From Planctomycetota bacterium (GTDB lineage: Bacteria > Planctomycetota > Planctomycetia > Pirellulales > Pirellulaceae): 38,409 nucleotides of DNA. Of the stretch, positions 8,332-16,480 are shown in pieces. Where the stretch lies: contig JAGWWZ010000025.1 in assembly GCA_018970165.1 (NCBI GenBank), positions 1 to 38,409 of the forward strand, given 5' to 3'. Made by a program: the position numbers and the translations under genes. The notes under the pieces are model-generated. The model saw only the letters and a program-made list of their open reading frames with translations, searched no databases and was not told where the DNA came from. Positions within the stretch are counted from its first letter, which is position 1. Every line of letters begins with the position of its first letter.

Positions 8332-10590
8332 GTGAACCCAACGCTCAAAAAATCCTTGCAGTCACTGGAGAATCTGCTCTGCGTTGAGCCCTTCGCAGTC
8401 TCGGTGAATTCAGCCGTCCGTTCGCAGACGCTCATGGATGTGATTCGTCAGTCGGAGCGTTCGGAATCGGAGCGTTCGGGGGTTTCGGTCGGGGAGAAAC
8501 GTTTATCGGAATCTCTTCGCGAAGCGTTGCTGCAGGCTCAATCGATTGTATCGGCTCCCGCTTGTCCGATCGTTGCGGTGTTGGGGATGTTGAATGCGGG
8601 GAAAAGTTCGCTCGTCGCAACGTTTCTCGGCCCTTCGGAGCCGGACAAATCGCCTTCAGAAAATCCCATTCGTCATATCGATCAACGTCGAAGAGTGTTA
8701 ATCGGCTCTGCGAACAACGAGGGGACACACCGATTCGTATTGTGGTTACCCGATTCGTGGCGTACCCAAACGGAAGTGTGGGGATTTGTTACTCGGCAAC
8801 TTGAGTCGGTGTTCGCTTCTGGGTGCGAGATGCTGTCTGACGATCCGGTCGAAGCGGCGAAGCAATACAACGATATGGCCCCTCGCATGATTCGAGATGC
8901 GAGTGGCAAATCCATTCAGCGACAACCCATCGAGATTCCTCTGATTGCGACCGATCCGAATTTGGACCGGTTGGGGATCGCATTGATGGATTGCCCGGAT
9001 ATTCAAACTGGCTTGGTCGCACCGAGTTCGACATCGACGCCGATCACGCGGTATGAAGAGGCCTCGGCTCGGGCGGCGGAAACGAGATTTGAAGTACTAT
9101 CCAAGGCGGCGATCATTTGTTCCGCCTTTCTTGTCGTCCTTCCTGCCCATGCGCTGCATGATCAGACCGTCTCGCGGTTGTTGAAGTTGCTTGAGCAGCG
9201 CATGCCGCATGTACAACGGATGTTGGCGGTGAATCGAGTGCCCAGACGCTATGCGACCGCCGATATCGCGCGCGAGGTGGATCAGTTGTACCGCGCGTCG
9301 CACATTCGCCGAGTCTACTTGGCATATAACTTTGACGGCCCCCTCTTGCGAGAGCGGCTACCGCCCCCTCCTGTGGATCTGATTTCTTCGAAGACCGAGT
9401 TGCAGTTGCCCCTTTTCTTTCGCGTCGATCGAGCGCCCGCTCCTCAGCCTCCCGATACCATCGCCGATGCCGATTGGTTGATTCGCATCGGCGGACAACT
9501 GCAAGCGACCGAACTGCTCGCCGATGCGATTCGCTCAGCGACCACCCACTTGACCACGACTGTTCATCGTTCTCTGACTATCGCTACGCAACATATCGAG
9601 CAATTGGAACAGCAGGTTCGATACTTGAGACAGGTGATCGCCGATGCCTGCACCGATTTTTCGATCGATCCCTCCTCGGCGTCTCAATCGGGATTGCGGT
9701 TGCAGGCATCACGGCAAATCATTCAACAGATCGCGGAATCTTTGGAGCGTACGGCCCCTTGGTGGGCGAAGCCCGGCCGATGGATGCAACGCATCGCCCA
9801 AGCGGGCAAGTCGACGGTCGCAGGAGCCGTTTCGTGGCTTCGAGTTCCTGGATGGCTCTCCGATGGAAGCGGTGCGGTCGGTGAATGGGTGCGAGCGCGT
9901 TTCAAACGGGGCGAAGCAGGCCGAGTCGTGACAGCCGATACTCTCTGCGATCACTTGGCACGGAGAGATGCACTCGGGCTTCTCGGTCTGGATGAATTCC
10001 CAGAGAAACAAGGAGCCGTTCGAGACGCATGCCAACGCGCGATCGAACGATTTCAAGCCGAGAGCACCGCGCAATTGGAGCCTCAGCACATCGACGCGTT
10101 GACGAGCAAGATTTGGTCGGAGATGCCTGTTCGCCAACGTATTCTCAGCGGGGTTGCTCCAGCGGGTATTTTGTTCGCGCCGTTGTTGGCCGTGATCATG
10201 ATCCCCCTCGATTTCGGTGGGACATCGGTGCTCGTCTTTGCATCGCTCAAGGAACTTCTCTTCGCGGGGGCGGCCGGGGTCGGTCTGATGTTGGCCAGCG
10301 CCGATTCGGTACCCGCCATGGCGGAGTCCGAGAGTGCTTGGCAACAGTTGTCTGATTTGGTTGCGGTGATGACGGATGAGTTGGGGCTACAGCGTGCAGC
10401 CAGTGGCGAACCGACGATCGTGAAGCTGGGAGGAGGCTCGCGACAGCTTGTTTCCAGTTCGATCCCGGTGAAGGAAAGTCATATTAGTGATCTGCCGTGC
10501 GGTGCTTGGCGTCCGATGACGATCGACCGATCGAATTTGGAATCGATACATCAACTACTGGATACAATGGAGCGGTCACAGCGAACATGA
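8332..10590 (+). CDS. Dynamin-like membrane GTPase, first of a coupled pair
   Basis: A large GTPase with C-terminal membrane segments, the architecture of bacterial dynamin-like proteins. The start is uncertain. TTG at 8278 falls on the predicted -10 box, so GTG at 8332 (752 residues) or TTG at 8308 is more likely. Numbering from 8332, the P-loop is GMLNAGKSS at about 85-93, a G3-like DCPDIQTG is near 220, and AVNRVPRR near 300 may stand for G4. A coiled-coil-prone stretch (THLTTTVHRSLTIATQHIEQ) and an amphipathic region follow. Two hydrophobic spans (APAGILFAPLLAVIMIPL and LLFAGAAGVGLMLA) lie at about 610-655. The stop overlaps the start of the next gene as ATGA. The role (membrane remodelling, fusion or stress repair) is inferred from architecture alone. 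Confidence 0.8.
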   Translation: MNPTLKKSLQSLENLLCVEPFAVSVNSAVRSQTLMDVIRQSERSESERSGVSVGEKRLSESLREALLQAQSIVSAPACPIVAVLGMLNAGKSSLVATFLGPSEPDKSPSENPIRHIDQRRRVLIGSANNEGTHRFVLWLPDSWRTQTEVWGFVTRQLESVFASGCEMLSDDPVEAAKQYNDMAPRMIRDASGKSIQRQPIEIPLIATDPNLDRLGIALMDCPDIQTGLVAPSSTSTPITRYEEASARAAETRFEVLSKAAIICSAFLVVLPAHALHDQTVSRLLKLLEQRMPHVQRMLAVNRVPRRYATADIAREVDQLYRASHIRRVYLAYNFDGPLLRERLPPPPVDLISSKTELQLPLFFRVDRAPAPQPPDTIADADWLIRIGGQLQATELLADAIRSATTHLTTTVHRSLTIATQHIEQLEQQVRYLRQVIADACTDFSIDPSSASQSGLRLQASRQIIQQIAESLERTAPWWAKPGRWMQRIAQAGKSTVAGAVSWLRVPGWLSDGSGAVGEWVRARFKRGEAGRVVTADTLCDHLARRDALGLLGLDEFPEKQGAVRDACQRAIERFQAESTAQLEPQHIDALTSKIWSEMPVRQRILSGVAPAGILFAPLLAVIMIPLDFGGTSVLVFASLKELLFAGAAGVGLMLASADSVPAMAESESAWQQLSDLVAVMTDELGLQRAASGEPTIVKLGGGSRQLVSSSIPVKESHISDLPCGAWRPMTIDRSNLESIHQLLDTMERSQRT

Positions 10591-12428
10591 ACGAAGCAGA
10601 TCGACTCGCGGACGAAATCGAGCGAGCAGCCCGTCGGTTGCTAGGTCATCAAGCGGTATGCCATACGATTGTGCAGTGGTGTGAAGAGTATCGCGCGACC
10701 GTTTCCGACATCCAGTCGGGGCGAGGAGTCGCATTGCCTAGTGTGGCGATTGTTGGAGCGAAGGGTCAAGGCAAGACGTGGATTGCTAGGCAAATGGTTC
10801 TCGATCGCCGCATCTCAGAAATGCTTCCGAGCGGCGTTCTGGCCAAGGAGGCGACTTCGCAATTGACTTGGATCGGCCCGAATCCTCCTGAAGGACTCAA
10901 CGCGGAACGAGAGGCGTATGTACCCTGCCCGACCCATTGCATGCTCGATCTGGGCCGGCCGTACATGATCATCGATACTCCAGGCTATACCGACGATGAT
11001 CCCGTCGCGGCCGCGAATGCTCGCGATGCGATGAGTCTAGCACCGATCAAGTTGATTGTCGCTCGCAGGGACCAATTGCGCAGCGCGATCCACGCAGAAT
11101 TAGCTGCACTGACCGATGGTGCGGTCTGCTTGCCCATTATCAACTCCACCCCCATCAACGAAATCGATCGCGCCGCTCCCGCAGGTCTCTCGCATCGAGC
11201 CGCTTCTTCGGTGGTAAGCCATGTCGATCGAGCCTCGGAGTCATTGCGGTCCGATTTGGAGTGGTATGTATCTGCGCTGGGAGCCAGCGCGCCGGGCTCT
11301 AAAATACTCGAGCCTATTCTGGTCGCCGACTTCGAAGCAGATGGCGATGAAGATGGTATTGGGATGCAACTGGCTACCGATCTTCGGGAGCGATTAGCCA
11401 AGCAGACTATGGAATCGCTCGCGGCCACCAAAGCCCATCGATTAGCAGCGGCGAGCGAACGAATACGGCACCGAGTGGGTGCGTTGCTCGAAACCCGGGT
11501 CCCCCAACTCTCATCGTCGGTGCGACGTTTGCATACGGCTGCCGAATCGCTTCCAGCCCAGGCCATCGAAGCAGTGCTCGGATCCAAAAGCGTTTTGAAA
11601 ACGGTGATACGCGACCGAGTAAGGGCGGACATCATCGCCAGCACGAGCCTGCTTTGGTTTCCATACCGCACGATGCTCGGCGTTCTCGGTTTGACGCACG
11701 GTGCGTGGGATCGGTTGCTCTTGTCGATGACAGGTAGTATCCCTTCGATTTTCGGTACATTTGCGGCGTGGGCGAGAAACTGGGGGCAATCGCGTGCGGC
11801 GCAGCACGAAGTTCAAAACGGAATTCGCGAGCAACTGCATCGCCAGATCCAGGATAGGCTCGAACCGGCTCAGCAACACTTCTATCGAGCGGTCGCCCGT
11901 ATTCAGGGTGGTGCTAACGAGTTTCCCGAGCAACCCGAGGAGTTGATGATTCGTTTAAGCGGTGTCGATGAGCTTCAGGTGCGAGCTAGAGAAACATTCG
12001 ATCTCATTTTCGAACAACAACGTGCACCGAAGTGGATCATCCAAGGGCTTGGACTCCTTGCGACCTTGATCTTCTGGGGATTATTCGCTGGGCCGATCAT
12101 GGCGATCTATCGAGATTACTTGGTCGCCAGCTATCACGCGTGGATAGATTCTTCATCAACCTCAAAGGATTTCCCACATCCAACGTTCAGTATGCTCACC
12201 ACGGCCGCGATACTCTCTGCCTTGCCCGTTTTGATTTTGGCGATGCTGGTGATGACATGGTTTCAGCGGGCTTCGCGATTGAATCGCATCTCAGAAGCTA
12301 TTTACTCGGCCGAACTTAAGCAAGTCGAGGAGCTCAAGCGATCGGGAGTGATCCAGCTTCATTACGACGATCCCCTTTTGAGGTCGGCGGAGTTTCTCGT
12401 GAATCTCGATCGACCTCGCGATAGCTAG
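10587..12428 (+). CDS. Dynamin-like membrane GTPase, second of a coupled pair
   Basis: 613 residues from the ATG at 10587, whose last bases overlap the previous stop (ATGA), so translation is probably coupled. Visible parts in order: a helical N-terminus; the P-loop GAKGQGKT (57-64); a G3 motif MIIDTPGYTDDD (127-138); IKLIVARRDQ and CLPIINSTPINEID, which may hold the base-binding loop; then a long helical middle rich in Arg/Ala. Two transmembrane spans follow, WIIQGLGLLATLIFWGLFAG (about 483-502) and LTTAAILSALPVLILAMLVM (about 537-556), with a short charged tail after them. Pairs of unlike dynamin-type GTPases often form hetero-oligomers, which fits the coupling. No named bacterial dynamin system can be assigned. 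Confidence 0.8.
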   Translation: MNEADRLADEIERAARRLLGHQAVCHTIVQWCEEYRATVSDIQSGRGVALPSVAIVGAKGQGKTWIARQMVLDRRISEMLPSGVLAKEATSQLTWIGPNPPEGLNAEREAYVPCPTHCMLDLGRPYMIIDTPGYTDDDPVAAANARDAMSLAPIKLIVARRDQLRSAIHAELAALTDGAVCLPIINSTPINEIDRAAPAGLSHRAASSVVSHVDRASESLRSDLEWYVSALGASAPGSKILEPILVADFEADGDEDGIGMQLATDLRERLAKQTMESLAATKAHRLAAASERIRHRVGALLETRVPQLSSSVRRLHTAAESLPAQAIEAVLGSKSVLKTVIRDRVRADIIASTSLLWFPYRTMLGVLGLTHGAWDRLLLSMTGSIPSIFGTFAAWARNWGQSRAAQHEVQNGIREQLHRQIQDRLEPAQQHFYRAVARIQGGANEFPEQPEELMIRLSGVDELQVRARETFDLIFEQQRAPKWIIQGLGLLATLIFWGLFAGPIMAIYRDYLVASYHAWIDSSSTSKDFPHPTFSMLTTAAILSALPVLILAMLVMTWFQRASRLNRISEAIYSAELKQVEELKRSGVIQLHYDDPLLRSAEFLVNLDRPRDS

Positions 12429-12472
12429 AGGATCGTAACGAGCGAGGGCAGTCATTGGGCGGCACTTGCAAT

Positions 12473-12491
12473 CCGACGCGTGAGCGAGGGA
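12473..12491 (+). repeat. Possible dispersed intergenic repeat unit
   Basis: CCGACGCGTGAGCGAGGGA sits between the convergent GTPase and phosphoesterase genes, with a partial echo AACGAGCGAGGGC at 12438-12450. From memory, very similar short sequences recur in planctomycete intergenic regions. Only this copy and the partial echo were noticed in the window, so its repeat nature is not shown here. Confidence 0.3.
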
Positions 12492-12585
12492 CAAATGAGG
12501 GAAGATCTTTAGAGCGATGCAACTGGGTCCCTTACTTACGTTTCGGGTTAAGCTTGATCGGAAGGCGCAATTTCAAAACACACGC

Positions 12586-13476
12586 CTACGATTTGGATAC
12601 TAGCGTAAACATAGTGATTTCTGGCCGAGCATTGAATCGTACCCGCAGTAGATGACCTAGTCCTCGATTGATGTACATGTGGCGGCCATCGCCAAGATCG
12701 AACTCGCCACTGGTATATCTCCGGTTGCGGACTGGCACGATGGGTGGTGGCAAGAACGGCGGCTTGCATTGTCCACCATGGGTATGTCCCGAAAGAATCC
12801 ATCCTCGGGATGGCTCCCAAAGCGGAAGGTCCGCGCCATCGGGATTATGAAGCAGTACCAATGCGGGCTGATCAGTCGCGAGGGAAGGAAGGACATCCTG
12901 TGGACGGCATCGGTTTACCCATACTTCATCGACACCGACGATATTGAGTCCTTCTATGGATGCCAACTCGTTGCGAAGTATTGCGATGCCAGCATCGCTT
13001 GCCATAGCGACGACACGATCGGCGAAGGAATGATCTTGGAAGCCGGGGCCGTAATCATGGTTCCCCAGAACACCGATCGTTCCCAATCGACCGTGAGCCA
13101 ATTTCGGTATGACCTTGGCCACATTTCCGTCGAGATCCGAGTGATGGCTGACGAAGTCCCCCGTGTAGACGATGATATCGGGGTTGAGTTCACCGACCAG
13201 TTCCATCGCATGGAGTAAGTATGCATCATCCACTTGTGGACCGATGTGTAGATCTGACAGTTGCACGAGCGTGACACCTTGCAATGTCGATGGCAAGTGA
13301 TTGATCGGCAGGGTGCGTCGCACGATTTCGATCCAGTGCGGCTCCACTCGCCAGGTATACAATCCCAAAAGAGCAGCGGTACCGAGAGTTGCGCGGAAAA
13401 CTTGTCGACGCGTTGGTTTTTTCGATGGGCTCGGCTGCGAGCGGTTTGTATCGGTGTGATCGGCAGACGTTTCCAT
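12586..13476 (-). CDS. Membrane-associated metallophosphoesterase (YkuE/YaeI-like)
   Basis: A 296-residue calcineurin-like phosphoesterase. All metal-site motifs are present: QLSDLHIG (72-79), YTGDFVSH (104-111), GVLGNHDYG (135-143), LLHNPD (208-213) and ILSGHTHGGQ (227-236). The N-terminus has TRRQVFRATLGTAALLGLYTW (22-42), a twin-arginine-like signal or membrane anchor that places the enzyme at or outside the inner membrane. Related YkuE/LpxG-type proteins act on phospholipid or lipid A-type phosphates, but the substrate here is open. It is the last gene of a minus-strand series with the lipoprotein hydrolase (76-base gap) and rsmD. Confidence 0.88.
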   Translation of the reverse strand: METSADHTDTNRSQPSPSKKPTRRQVFRATLGTAALLGLYTWRVEPHWIEIVRRTLPINHLPSTLQGVTLVQLSDLHIGPQVDDAYLLHAMELVGELNPDIIVYTGDFVSHHSDLDGNVAKVIPKLAHGRLGTIGVLGNHDYGPGFQDHSFADRVVAMASDAGIAILRNELASIEGLNIVGVDEVWVNRCRPQDVLPSLATDQPALVLLHNPDGADLPLWEPSRGWILSGHTHGGQCKPPFLPPPIVPVRNRRYTSGEFDLGDGRHMYINRGLGHLLRVRFNARPEITMFTLVSKS

Positions 13477-13552
13477 GGCACTCTATTTCTTCGAGATGAA
13501 TCATCGAGTATATCGCACTCAGGGAGCACGATGGAAAGACTGCGGAACGCGA

Positions 13553-15703
13553 TTATCGATAGCTTGGGGGCCCCCAGAGCGTCGGCGATCGCCATGGAGC
13601 GAATGGCATTTTTGCGTTTCGAGGCGAGGCATGGCTACCGTAGGTCCACGGGCTGCTCAAGATCACCGGTTCGGCTTGAGGATCGCGCCATGAGGATGGC
13701 ACTTGCAGACAAGCTGCGATATCCGGCTTGTTACAGGCTTCTCGCAGGTGTTCGATCAGAATGCGACGGACTTCGAGAATGGATCGGGGAGTGGAGTGGA
13801 TGTCGGAATGTTGGGCCGCGACGACGATTTCACTGACAACGTCGGACATGTGGGCACTTTCGACGGTCACCACTCCATCCGATTCCATCGACTTGGAGTC
13901 GAACCATTGAGATTTTTCGACGATGCCAATGATATTATGGTATCGCACCCAGGGAGCGCGACGGGCCTGTAGCATTGCTTTGAAGATGGGAGACTTGGGA
14001 TTCAGGGAGTCGATGCTGGTAGTTGTTGTGAGGAGTGCGGTATCTCGGAATACTCCGGGGTTCTCTCGGATCAGGGAGTTGCCCAGTTCGATGAGGCTCG
14101 ACGGCAACCGAATCAGATTTCGGGCAATCCATTGCGTGTAATCGTTGGCGTACTCGCTACCACGGTGCGGAGTACCGATGGTGATAACCCGTTGGATCGA
14201 TGGATTGGGATGGAAGAACAACGCAGCCGCCAGTTTTTGTTTATCCTCCTCGCTTCCTTTGACTTCCTCAAACGGTTTTTCGCTCAGCATGCTCCAGAAG
14301 GCGTTGCCACTTTCGATCGTTTGCATGCGCGAGACGAGTCCTCCCATAGAGTGTCCGACCAGCACCATTTGATCGAGCACTCGATGCTGATATTTCGGAT
14401 CGAGATCACGCCGCATCGTTTGCAGGTCGGTCCGCAATTGCGTCGCACTGACCCAGAACGGTTGGCCAGTGGGGTACTGATAGAACCAGAATTGATAGTT
14501 CTTCCTCAATTCGCGGAAGGATCGCAAATCGTTGAACATCGGCATCCAGGTGAGCGGGCTCGACCAGAGTCCGTGCACCATTACGACCGGAATGCGGTTC
14601 GGATCGAATGGCTCGAGCATGTAGATGCCGCGGAGTTTTTGCGTTTTGTTGGGATTAACGAGTCCTGACGTGCTGTCGATTTGCTCGCGGAATTTCGGGT
14701 TATCCAAAAAGTACGCCAGCGGCGTGCTAAGGTCCGCTTGCAAGGGAACGAGTCGTGAGTTGAGTTCGATATCGGTCGATGCGAGCGGATCGTGAAGTTC
14801 CAAAACGCACGGATGGCGATGATGCAAATCTTTTGAGGAGTGGAGGTGCGGACTGGTGACTCGCAGAATTGCCGTCACGGGAAACGACAATCCTTCCGGA
14901 TAGTATTTTTCGCCGGGTTCGTCCGGTGAATGGCGATTGCGAAGCGCGATCATTGGAACGCCGACTCCGTAGGTAACATTGCTCGCATCTATCCCTTTGA
15001 CCTGGAAATCGCTGCTGAATTTAAGTTTCCCGAAATCGGCGTTCGCCCACGGGCCACGGTTGACCACTTGGACATCGTAGTTGGAGTCGGCCGTGCTGAC
15101 TCGATAGGTATTACCGGGTGTGAGGGGACCTTCGCGGTGGACCAATCTCAACATCGATTCCAAGGAGGTGTTGTACAGATCGCATGCTCCGCGAAACTGG
15201 GGGTCGTAGGGGTTGCGTGAGCTATCCAGTTCCGGACAAAACAGGTAGAGGTAGGCGTTGCTGACAGCAACCGTGTACATGTCGAGCGCTGCGCCGTTTT
15301 GTCCCTCCCCTTCGAGTCGTTTGCCCACGATATAGGAGAGTTCCGAGATCGCGTAGACTTTCTCCGCTCCCTTCTCTTCAAAGGTCAATTCCTGAAGTTT
15401 ATCGAGAGCTACCTCGGGTGACTTTTTGAATACATCGAGCAGATCGTAGTGACGCAGTAGAGAAGTTGTCCGGCCGGTCGGTTGCGGACCGCTTCGATTC
15501 ATCAGGCTTAAAGCTTCATTAAGGGGATTTGCCGGGTTACGACGCTCGGTTACGTAGCGCTGGCTCGCGCAGCCGGTCGGTAGACACAGAACCACACCTA
15601 CCCATAGGCAGACAATCCACCACCTCCGAAACCGACGATCGTTTCGAAGCAAGGGTGGCGACATCGCCGACTCGTTGATTTTTTGCCCATCCGTTGTTGG
15701 CAT
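13553..15703 (-). CDS. Lipoprotein alpha/beta hydrolase (lipase/esterase-like)
   Basis: The frame is open far upstream into rsmD, but the ATG at 15703 (716 residues), or the ATG at 15664, gives a proper lipoprotein signal. RRFRRWWIVCLWVGVVLCLP is followed by the lipobox LPTGC, with the acylated Cys at 45. CAGGAG just precedes the 15703 ATG. The first ~350 residues have no family I can name and look like an extracytoplasmic helical plus beta-rich domain. The C-terminal half is an alpha/beta hydrolase: oxyanion-hole VVMVHGLWSSPLTW, the nucleophile elbow VGHSMGG (Ser about 452), and TIGTPHRGSEYA as in lipases. A later His near HSDIHSTPRS may complete the triad. Probably an envelope-anchored esterase or lipase. 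Genes on either side are on the same strand. Confidence 0.85.
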   Translation of the reverse strand: MPTTDGQKINESAMSPPLLRNDRRFRRWWIVCLWVGVVLCLPTGCASQRYVTERRNPANPLNEALSLMNRSGPQPTGRTTSLLRHYDLLDVFKKSPEVALDKLQELTFEEKGAEKVYAISELSYIVGKRLEGEGQNGAALDMYTVAVSNAYLYLFCPELDSSRNPYDPQFRGACDLYNTSLESMLRLVHREGPLTPGNTYRVSTADSNYDVQVVNRGPWANADFGKLKFSSDFQVKGIDASNVTYGVGVPMIALRNRHSPDEPGEKYYPEGLSFPVTAILRVTSPHLHSSKDLHHRHPCVLELHDPLASTDIELNSRLVPLQADLSTPLAYFLDNPKFREQIDSTSGLVNPNKTQKLRGIYMLEPFDPNRIPVVMVHGLWSSPLTWMPMFNDLRSFRELRKNYQFWFYQYPTGQPFWVSATQLRTDLQTMRRDLDPKYQHRVLDQMVLVGHSMGGLVSRMQTIESGNAFWSMLSEKPFEEVKGSEEDKQKLAAALFFHPNPSIQRVITIGTPHRGSEYANDYTQWIARNLIRLPSSLIELGNSLIRENPGVFRDTALLTTTTSIDSLNPKSPIFKAMLQARRAPWVRYHNIIGIVEKSQWFDSKSMESDGVVTVESAHMSDVVSEIVVAAQHSDIHSTPRSILEVRRILIEHLREACNKPDIAACLQVPSSWRDPQAEPVILSSPWTYGSHASPRNAKMPFAPWRSPTLWGPPSYR

Positions 15704-15789
15704 ACGCTCCTGGCTCTCCCCCTCCAACTTCGACGGGGGAGAATTGGGGGGCATACCAAGTAGCGAGTTCGGAGTGCAATGGCGACCCG

Positions 15790-16434
15790 CTAAGGGAGAG
15801 AAGTCTGGGGAGTTGGGCAAGGAGATACCGTTTCCGCGATGGCGATTTTCGCGGGAGCATATCGGCGAATATCCCAAGAAAGTCTTGCTGGGAGCCACTG
15901 ATCGTCGGTTTCCACTTCCATCTCCACGGCGACCAAGGAGCCTGGGGGGCAGGCGGCGAGCCACATTTCGATCCCGTTTCGCAATTCCTCCCCATCGGAC
16001 TCCCACATACGATAGGGTGGGCAAACGAACAAAAGCCAAGGGGAATCGTAGTATGCAGACCAATGGGGACTGACCAATCCACCATCGCGAGTCCAGCGAA
16101 GGACATCGGACGGGATAATCGAGACGCGGTCTTGGATCCCTAATTCCTTTGCGAAACGAACGATATCCGCTGCCCGAGGTCTCAAAATCTCCCAGATAAC
16201 CCCCTTCTTTGCTCCTCGAGAAATCGCCTCGAAGGCCAAAATACCCGATCCGCCGAATAAATCGAACGCGTAGGTCCCAGGAAACGTACCACCCAATAGG
16301 TTCATGACCGCTTCTCTGGTCCGGTCCTTCATCGGTCGGGTCCGCTGATCGCACTGGAATTGAATCTTTCGAGATCGCAAATCCCCAGCGATAATTCGAA
16401 GTGCAATGGTCTCTGATTTGGGAGGCCGCGGCAT
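15790..16434 (-). CDS. rsmD: RsmD-like 16S rRNA (guanine-N2) methyltransferase
   Basis: A 214-residue SAM-dependent methyltransferase of the RsmD family, which methylates G966 of 16S rRNA. The N-terminus has LRIIAGDLRSRKI and TRPMKDRTREAVMNLL, the family's RNA-binding signature (usually RPTxDRVREALF). SAM motif I is AFDLFGGSGILAFEAISRGA (56-75). Motif IV, normally DPPY or DPPF, reads VCPPY (137-141), so the acidic residue is a cysteine. C-terminal residues (VAVEMEVETDD) fit the family's end. It diverges from the cyclophilin gene by 46 bases and heads the minus-strand series with the lipoprotein hydrolase (86-base gap). The family is secure; the altered motif makes the exact target less certain. 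Confidence 0.82.
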   Translation of the reverse strand: MPRPPKSETIALRIIAGDLRSRKIQFQCDQRTRPMKDRTREAVMNLLGGTFPGTYAFDLFGGSGILAFEAISRGAKKGVIWEILRPRAADIVRFAKELGIQDRVSIIPSDVLRWTRDGGLVSPHWSAYYDSPWLLFVCPPYRMWESDGEELRNGIEMWLAACPPGSLVAVEMEVETDDQWLPARLSWDIRRYAPAKIAIAETVSPCPTPQTSLP

Positions 16435-16480
16435 ATTAGGGGTTTGTCCTTTTCATCAATGAATCTGCAATCCGTTGTCC

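Noticed and set aside
15704-16354. The lipoprotein hydrolase frame stays open 217 codons further upstream, as if it were a 933-residue fusion.
   Set aside because: That stretch lies antiphase within the rsmD gene on the same strand, and the lipoprotein signal with its lipobox begins only after 15703.
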